Below, piece after piece: positions 7,240 through 11,531 of a stretch of DNA of 11,531 nt. This DNA comes from JAQBDA01 sp041301185. GTDB taxonomy: Bacteria > Chloroflexota > Anaerolineae > Anaerolineales > UBA4823. The stretch covers positions 1 to 11,531 of the forward strand of contig JBFYSV010000314.1 in assembly GCA_041301185.1 (NCBI GenBank), read 5' to 3'. The position numbers and the translations under genes were made by a program. Within the stretch, counting starts at the first letter, position 1. Each line of letters starts with the position of its first letter. The notes beneath the pieces were generated by a model, which saw only the letters and a list, made by a program, of their open reading frames with translations, was not told where the DNA came from and made no database searches.

Positions 7240-8095
7240 GTGCCAGCCGTCGCTCTAAGCGTGACTCCAACCAGGAAGACACGATGGTTAAGATCCAGTA
7301 CAGGATTGCCGCTGTGATGAACATTTCGATGAATTTGCTTTCTTGCCGCGCCAGGCGGTTGGCACGGAAGGTAAGCTCCCAAATCCCCATCACGGAGACC
7401 TGAGCGGTATCCTTCTGCATGGCAATGAACTGGTTGCCGATATCCGGGATAATGATGCGCACCGCCTGCGGCAGGATCACCCGGCGCATGGTCTGCAGGC
7501 GGGTCATGCCGATCGCCACAGCCGCCTCGCGTTGCCCATAGCTGATCGACTGGATGCCGGCGCGGAAGATTTCGGTCATATAGGCACCGTAGTTCAGGCT
7601 CAACGCCAGCACACCGGATTGGAAGGCGGTCAGGGTGAACATTTGACCGAGCTGCGGGTAGCCCATGATCGTCAGTTGTCTGCCGATCTGCGGCAGCCCC
7701 AGATAGATCAGGTAAATCTGGATCAGCAGCGGTGTGCCTCGGAACAAGGATATGTAGAACCCGGAGACTCCCTGAGCGATGGGGTTGGTCGACAGCCTGC
7801 CCAGAGCGCCAAGTAGCGCCAGAATGGAGGCAAAGGCAATCGCAATCAGGGCCAGTTGGATCGTCACCCATAGCCCTTCTAATACGAAGTTAAAGTGCTC
7901 CACAACATATCGCGGGTCGAAATTGAGCAGCATTAAGGCAAGAGTCAGGATCACAAATAAAACCACCCACACCAGCGCGACTTCCAGGGTGTACATCAGG
8001 CGAGCGCGTTTCTCCAGCGCCATCAGCTTTTCACCCATGCTGCGGTCCGGGTCGGGTCCTGCAGGTCCGTAGGATTGCATGGTCTCGACGGCCAT
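7223..8095 (-). CDS. ABC transporter permease, polar amino acid type (HisM/GlnP-like)
   Basis: A 290-residue inner-membrane subunit forming the translocation path, probably as a homodimer since only one permease is present. Hydrophobic helices are visible at about 37-57, 71-98, 118-135, 153-175, 214-235 and 257-277. The cytoplasmic EAA loop that contacts the ATPase is GQREAAVAIGMTRLQTMRRV (187-206), followed by ILPQAVRIIIP. The FYISLFRGTPLLIQIY block (113-128) is typical of His/Glu/Gln family permeases. A frame open 14 codons further upstream exists, but I chose ATG at 8093-8095 because GGGAGG lies five bases upstream and the earlier ATG falls inside the intercistronic hairpin. The long hydrophilic N-terminus (1-36) is somewhat unusual. 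It sits 74 bases after the binding-protein gene and overlaps the ATPase gene. Confidence 0.95.
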   Translation of the reverse strand: MAVETMQSYGPAGPDPDRSMGEKLMALEKRARLMYTLEVALVWVVLFVILTLALMLLNFDPRYVVEHFNFVLEGLWVTIQLALIAIAFASILALLGALGRLSTNPIAQGVSGFYISLFRGTPLLIQIYLIYLGLPQIGRQLTIMGYPQLGQMFTLTAFQSGVLALSLNYGAYMTEIFRAGIQSISYGQREAAVAIGMTRLQTMRRVILPQAVRIIIPDIGNQFIAMQKDTAQVSVMGIWELTFRANRLARQESKFIEMFITAAILYWILTIVSSWLESRLERRLAHAYER

Positions 8096-8123
8096 TTTTT
8101 CCTCCCAGGCGATAGGATTAAAG

Positions 8124-8153
8124 CAGGTGAGGCCCAATCATGAGCCTCACCTG
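8124..8153 (-). promoter_or_regulatory. Intercistronic hairpin between binding-protein and permease genes
   Basis: CAGGTGAGGC (8124-8133) and GCCTCACCTG (8144-8153) are perfect ten-base inverted repeats around a ten-base loop. On the minus strand the stem begins 17 bases past the binding-protein stop codon and is followed only by CTTTAATCC, not a proper T run. This fits a partial terminator or a 3'-end-stabilising structure that keeps the binding-protein message more abundant than the permease/ATPase message, as known for other binding-protein operons. Confidence 0.7.
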
Positions 8154-8169
8154 TCTAGGGTTTATCGAC

Positions 8170-9102
8170 TTACCACTGCTTTAGCTGGGCAAGATCGAAT
8201 GCCCCCGCTGCAGTGGTCAGATCCAGGCCGTAGTACTGCTGGGATAGCTTCAACAACGTGCCATCCGCGTGCATCTCCTGGAGGAGCTTTGACACTTCTT
8301 GTGCCAGCGGGATAGAATCTTTGATCGACTTCTTATCCAGCGCTGCTGACAGATACTCGAAGTACACCGGATCGCCCAACTGCTTGAGTGGCAGGCCATC
8401 GTCGATGACACCCGCCCCGGTGGGCTGTGCGGTCAAGACACCGTCCAACCGCACGCCATCACCCAGGGCCAGATCTTGCAATGCGCTCGTGTCGGTATCA
8501 TAACCGGTGAATTGAACATCCTGAACGACATAATTCATCGTCTCGCCCGGGATTTGGAGTGTCCCAGCCAGGAAGAAGTCGTACGTACAACCGCTGCAAG
8601 AGCCCACTTTCATTCCCGACAGGTCTGAAGGCTGCGTCAAAGATGTATTGTCGGCGTGGACGAAGAAAGCAGCCGGTGTTGTGTAGTAAGGCTGGGAGAA
8701 ATACAGATTTACCATACGCTCCGGGGTGACAGTCATCGAGCCCACACTGATATCCCAACGGTCGGCCCAACTGCCGGCTGTGATCAGATCCCAGGCAGGC
8801 GTAACGAAGCACACTTCTACACCTAATCGCTTGGCGATCTCCTTCGAGACATCGATGTCGAAGCCACTCAGCTCCTCCCCCGTCACCTGGTCACCGCTGC
8901 ATTTCGTATCTGCAGGCCGGGTGGCGTTTTCAACCAGCTGAGATTGCGGCGGGTAAGCGGGGTCTGAGGATACAATCAAAACTCCGCGGTTCTTTACTTC
9001 TTCCAATAGATTGGCTGCTGGAGGGGGGGTGGCTTGCGCGCAGGAAGCCAGGATGATGCTCAGCATGACAAAAAGCGTCATGACAATGTAGGGCCTTCTC
9101 AT
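8170..9102 (-). CDS. ABC transporter substrate-binding lipoprotein, family 3 (amino-acid-type)
   Basis: A 310-residue extracytoplasmic solute receptor that delivers ligand to the adjacent permease. Residues 1-20 are a lipoprotein signal peptide with lipobox LASC and lipidated C21. The family-3 fold is recognised by GVLIVSSDPAYPP (40-52), GFDIDVSKEIAKRLGVEVCF (80-99), GSMTVTPERMVNLYFSQPYY (121-140), VGSCSGCTYDF (166-176) and GDPVYFEY (243-250). R129 matches the arginine that clamps the ligand carboxylate. At the position of the conserved aspartate that binds the ligand amino group (D in DAVLHD of GlnH, from memory) this protein has A225 (DGVLTAQPT), and the usual Thr of the SGTT turn is C172. 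An insertion of about 15 residues with C68 sits between DPAYPP and GFDIDV. ATG at 9100-9102 has a strong AAGGAGG eight bases upstream. The ligand is probably a carboxylate without a free primary amine; this is an inference. Confidence 0.94.
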   Translation of the reverse strand: MRRPYIVMTLFVMLSIILASCAQATPPPAANLLEEVKNRGVLIVSSDPAYPPQSQLVENATRPADTKCSGDQVTGEELSGFDIDVSKEIAKRLGVEVCFVTPAWDLITAGSWADRWDISVGSMTVTPERMVNLYFSQPYYTTPAAFFVHADNTSLTQPSDLSGMKVGSCSGCTYDFFLAGTLQIPGETMNYVVQDVQFTGYDTDTSALQDLALGDGVRLDGVLTAQPTGAGVIDDGLPLKQLGDPVYFEYLSAALDKKSIKDSIPLAQEVSKLLQEMHADGTLLKLSQQYYGLDLTTAAGAFDLAQLKQW

Positions 9103-9119
9103 GATTTGTTCCTCCTTAA

Positions 9120-9190
9120 TTAGATATGAACGGTTTGTCGAAAGCCTTTCTTAGAAATTACGTTAAGTTGAATATCGGTTCACCTCCTTT
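9120..9190 (-). promoter_or_regulatory. Leader with an orphan strong Shine-Dalgarno and a possible 17-codon frame
   Basis: The 164-base gap 9103-9266 carries, besides the binding-protein's own SD (9111-9117), a second near-perfect SD AAAGGAGGTG (9181-9190). No ATG, GTG or TTG follows at a usable distance. An ATT nine bases after GGAGG (9171-9173) opens 17 codons ending in TAA at 9120-9122, two bases before the real SD. It could be a relic start, a ribosome standby site or a leader peptide with a rare start. At the upstream end, 9241-9254 can form a small GC-rich hairpin without a T run. Confidence 0.3.
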
Positions 9191-9266
9191 GTGACCGGAT
9201 GCAATACCGGAAAACCTCACCTGGATACTTTCCTATTAGAGCCGGGAACCCAGCACTCACCAGGGT

Positions 9267-10451
9267 TTAGATTATCCGCTCGGCAACCTGTATCCCGCGC
9301 TGCCGTAATGCTTGTACGAACGGTTTGGCGGGGACCATTTTCTCGACTCCACCTGCTCCGCGGGGAGTCTCTCCACGCGCCATCATTTCTGCCACGATGG
9401 CTGCGCTCCAACCTGTGCCACGTTCCATCGCACTGAAGCCAGTCGCCTCGTCGAAATAGTCGATCATCTCTACGAACGCCTGACAATCTTTACCATCCAG
9501 CTTGCCATAGGCGCGCACCCGGACAATCACCAGGTCTTTGTCCTCCGGGAATAACACCTTGGGCTCGAACAACGCGTGAAACACATCTCTGGGGACCACA
9601 TCCGCCTCGCCGACCCTCACCGGCTTAAGGTCCCATAATCCCAGATCGTAATAAGCTCTCAGTTGGGCATAATGACCCGGGTAGCGCAGGGTCAGGTTCT
9701 GCAAGGTACGTAGCTTGCCCGCATAAGTCCAGGGCATGGTGTCAGTGCCGCCCCCGGCTACGAACGCTTCCAGTGTACCGATCGACGGTGGGAAATCAAC
9801 CGTCTCCACCTCGGTCATCGTCTCGACTTCGGTTACCTTCCAATCCCGCAGGAAGATCGCCGGCTCGGCGTATTCATTGGTCAGACCAGCGATATGGAAG
9901 GTAAGCAGGTAGTCGAAAGGCGGGCGCGGCTTTTGCGGGATGCCGCCATCCCACATATAAACATCAATGGCTTCATCTAAAAGCTCAATGGCATAAACTG
10001 CCAGAGACGTGCCCATTCCGGGTACTTGCCCGCAGTTGGGGATGATGCTGATCCCTGCCAACCGAGCCTGCTCGTCAAAGGTGTGCTGCTGGCGAGCAAT
10101 ATCCGTGTTACCGCCCAGGTCGCACAGCGATACGCCCGCTTCGAGGGCAACCCGGGTGATCCCCAAGTTGTAATAATATGGCACCGCGCTCAGGCAGGCA
10201 TCCACCCCCTGCATGGCTTCTGCCAATGAGTTGGCGTCGCTGGCATCCACTGCCCGATGCTCGGCGATATCTTTGCCCAGCATCTGGTTGATCCGAACGG
10301 CTGCCCGCTGCGCCGCGTTAGGATCATTGTCTGCCAAGATCACTCGCTGCGCCCCACCCCAGCGCGCCATGTCATACGCTGCTGCTGTTCCCTGGCGTCC
10401 GGAGCCTAAAACTAGGTAGGTGTAGTGATTATCCATACTGTGCGTTGCCAT
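9267..10451 (-). CDS. Saccharopine dehydrogenase-family NAD(P)-dependent oxidoreductase
   Basis: A 394-residue protein of the saccharopine dehydrogenase (Lys9-like) family, whose members reduce or oxidise imines joining an amino acid to a keto acid; many bacterial members have unknown substrates. The N-terminal Rossmann motif is VLGSGRQG (14-21, G16/G18/G21), with the strand-2 acid D41 in VILADNDP (NAD preferred). VDACLSAVPYYYN (81-93) and AGVSLCDLGG (105-114) follow the family. The catalytic-domain segment NCGQVPGMGTSLAVYAIE (138-155) matches the D/C-x-G-x-x-PG region, and a C-terminal dimer domain ends AEMMARGETPRGAGGVEKM. The SD is weak. ATG at 10449-10451 is taken, but ATG at 10434-10436 (MDNHYTYLV) is equally possible and fits the candidate promoter better. 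It is the first gene leftwards from a divergent region shared with an MttB-family gene, 164 bases before the binding-protein gene. A role in processing the imported, demethylated compound is inferred. Confidence 0.9.
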   Translation of the reverse strand: MATHSMDNHYTYLVLGSGRQGTAAAYDMARWGGAQRVILADNDPNAAQRAAVRINQMLGKDIAEHRAVDASDANSLAEAMQGVDACLSAVPYYYNLGITRVALEAGVSLCDLGGNTDIARQQHTFDEQARLAGISIIPNCGQVPGMGTSLAVYAIELLDEAIDVYMWDGGIPQKPRPPFDYLLTFHIAGLTNEYAEPAIFLRDWKVTEVETMTEVETVDFPPSIGTLEAFVAGGGTDTMPWTYAGKLRTLQNLTLRYPGHYAQLRAYYDLGLWDLKPVRVGEADVVPRDVFHALFEPKVLFPEDKDLVIVRVRAYGKLDGKDCQAFVEMIDYFDEATGFSAMERGTGWSAAIVAEMMARGETPRGAGGVEKMVPAKPFVQALRQRGIQVAERII

Positions 10452-10466
10452 CCGCTTTGCACTGTT

Positions 10467-10496
10467 ATTTTAGCATGGTGTCCGGTAAAATGTAAA
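10467..10496 (-). promoter_or_regulatory. Candidate sigma-70-type promoter for the oxidoreductase/ABC operon
   Basis: On the minus strand TTTACA (10491-10496) and TAAAAT (10467-10472) are spaced by 18 bases, each one base from consensus. Transcription would begin near 10460. That leaves almost no leader for the ATG at 10451 and a workable one for the ATG at 10436. It sits in the 72-base divergent gap (10452-10523), where a plus-strand promoter for the methyltransferase must also lie or start further back; none is clear. Confidence 0.45.
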
Positions 10497-10523
10497 ACGA
10501 TATCTCACACCAGGAGGATTTTA

Positions 10524-11531
10524 ATGACCGTACAGACCTACGCCCGCCCTCGTTTATCCCTGCTTGACCTGGGTCAGGTGGAGCAAACCCACCGACATGC
10601 ATTAAGCATACTCGAAAAGACCGGCGTGCGCGTCGATTCAGCCCCGGTGCGAGAGATTCTGAAAGATAAATTCGGCAAATCGCTTGTAGACGGGGATGTC
10701 GTGCGTTTTCCATCTGAAGTGGTGGAATGGGCAATCAAACAGGCCCCGAGCGTGATCGATGTCCACCAGCGAGGCGGTGAGCTCGCCTTCCGCTTAGGGG
10801 CGGACCGCCACCGTTTTGGCATCGGAGTCACCTCCCTGTATTATCAGGACCCAATCACCGACGAGCTGGTGAAATTCGCCCGCCCGCACATGCAGGAGAT
10901 GGTGCGCCTGGGCAGCAAGCTGCCTTTATACGACGTGGTCTCGACCGTCGGCATCCTGCAAGATGTGCCGCCCGCCGTATCCGACCTGTATGCCACCCTG
11001 GATATGGTCGCCAATACGACCAAGCCATTGGTCTTGTTGATTTCCGATGAAAATAAATTCCCCGCCGTGCTGGATATGCTCGAGCACCTGCACGGCAACC
11101 TGGCGGAGCGCCCGTTCATCATCCCCTATTTCAACCCGGTATCGCCGCTGGTGATGAATGAGGGCACACTAGATAAGATGCGGGCTGCCATCCAGCGGGG
11201 TATCCCGTTCATCTACTCGAACTACGGCATGACCGGCATGTCCACCCCGATCACCTCCGCCGGTACCCTGGTCGTCCTGCTGGCAGAACTGTTGGCGGGT
11301 CTGACCGTCAGCCAGATCATGAAAGCCGGCACGCCGGTCATCCTGGGCATGCTGCCAGCATATTTCGATATGAAAACGATGGTCAACTTCTACGACTCGC
11401 AGAGCATGCTGGTCAACCTGGCTTGCGCCGAGATGATGGCGTATTACAACCTGCCGCACGCCGGTACCTCGGGCAGCGGCAACGGCTGGGGACCTGACCT
11501 GCTCTCCGCTGAGATGTACTGGATGAATCAC
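10524..11531 (+). CDS. MttB/MtgB-superfamily (COG5598) corrinoid-dependent methyltransferase, N-terminal part
   Basis: The first 336 codons, with no stop before the right edge. Family members move a methyl group from a trimethylamine-like or quaternary amine (trimethylamine, glycine betaine, proline betaine, carnitine) to the cobalt of a partner corrinoid protein, in a TIM barrel. Family blocks: THRHALSILEKTGVRV (23-38), GDVVRFPSEVVEWAIKQAP (57-75), the STPITSAGTL segment (234-243) followed by LLAELLAGLTVSQ (246-258), then GTPVILGMLP and FDMKT (residues 263-280). The region GTSGSGNGWGPD (317-328) aligns with the block that holds pyrrolysine in true MttB. No in-frame TAG occurs in the visible part, so this looks like a non-pyrrolysine member with glycine/tryptophan there. 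AGGAGG lies six bases before ATG 10524-10526. It is transcribed divergently from the oxidoreductase/ABC genes. No corrinoid protein is visible; it may be downstream of the window. Substrate unknown. Confidence 0.92.
   Translation, partial: MTVQTYARPRLSLLDLGQVEQTHRHALSILEKTGVRVDSAPVREILKDKFGKSLVDGDVVRFPSEVVEWAIKQAPSVIDVHQRGGELAFRLGADRHRFGIGVTSLYYQDPITDELVKFARPHMQEMVRLGSKLPLYDVVSTVGILQDVPPAVSDLYATLDMVANTTKPLVLLISDENKFPAVLDMLEHLHGNLAERPFIIPYFNPVSPLVMNEGTLDKMRAAIQRGIPFIYSNYGMTGMSTPITSAGTLVVLLAELLAGLTVSQIMKAGTPVILGMLPAYFDMKTMVNFYDSQSMLVNLACAEMMAYYNLPHAGTSGSGNGWGPDLLSAEMYWMNH

Noticed and set aside
7230..7871. 213-codon minus-strand frame inside the permease gene
   Set aside because: It is a different frame of the permease sequence; the translation is low-complexity and Asp/Pro/Arg-rich, while the permease frame has all expected helices and the EAA motif.
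8096..8137. Upstream in-frame ATG giving a permease 14 residues longer
   Set aside because: It falls in the loop of the 8124-8153 hairpin and lacks a good SD, whereas the ATG at 8093-8095 has GGGAGG at five bases.
9196..9211. CCGG-flanked inverted repeat in the binding-protein leader
   Set aside because: Only four paired bases at each end with an eight-base loop; it would be a very weak structure.
11169..11531. Open frame on the minus strand opposite the methyltransferase gene
   Set aside because: It lies wholly antisense to a clearly recognisable MttB-family coding region, and its His/Gln/Arg-rich translation has no family features.
10524..11531. Pyrrolysine codon (in-frame TAG) in the methyltransferase
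   Set aside because: No in-frame TAG occurs in the visible 336 codons, and the matching loop is read through with sense codons.

Overview
The window holds ten protein genes of a bacterium with moderately high GC. Nine lie on the minus strand, and a tenth leaves divergently on the plus strand at the right end. No rRNA, tRNA, CRISPR array or mobile element was seen. The gene content (a short-form MttB-family methyltransferase, a DUF1269 protein, a prokaryotic pentameric ligand-gated channel and sugar epimerases) would suit an environmental anaerobe such as a member of the Chloroflexota/Anaerolineae. That placement is a weak inference, because no phylogenetic marker gene is present.

Left block, 1-3628, minus strand: a sugar-modification cluster. 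In transcription order it encodes an N-acylglucosamine/cellobiose 2-epimerase-family protein, a galactose-mutarotase-like protein, an RmlD-like NAD(P)-dependent sugar reductase with a TTG start, and a DegT/DnrJ/EryC1/StrS-type PLP aminotransferase cut by the window edge. The last three are tightly spaced (26 and 29 bases). A 169-base gap before the mutarotase gene carries a candidate promoter and a 12-base palindrome.

Middle block, 3641-6285, minus strand: a 645-residue pentameric ligand-gated ion channel (Cys-loop receptor superfamily) with a signal peptide and a duplicated N-terminal beta-rich domain. It is followed by a small DUF1269-type glycine-zipper membrane protein, whose transcript ends at a clear Rho-independent terminator.

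Right block, 6463-11531: a transport and catabolism module. A saccharopine-dehydrogenase-family oxidoreductase, a family-3 substrate-binding lipoprotein, a permease and an ATPase run leftwards. An MttB-superfamily methyltransferase runs rightwards from the shared 72-base divergent region. The binding protein keeps the arginine that clamps a ligand carboxylate but has alanine where the usual amino-group-binding aspartate sits. Together with the neighbouring methyltransferase, this points to import and demethylation of a quaternary-amine carboxylate (a betaine) rather than an ordinary amino acid. That substrate is an inference. A strong hairpin between the binding-protein and permease genes probably sets their expression ratio.

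Every stretch without a gene is under 300 bases; the largest are 6286-6462, 2182-2350 and 9103-9266.
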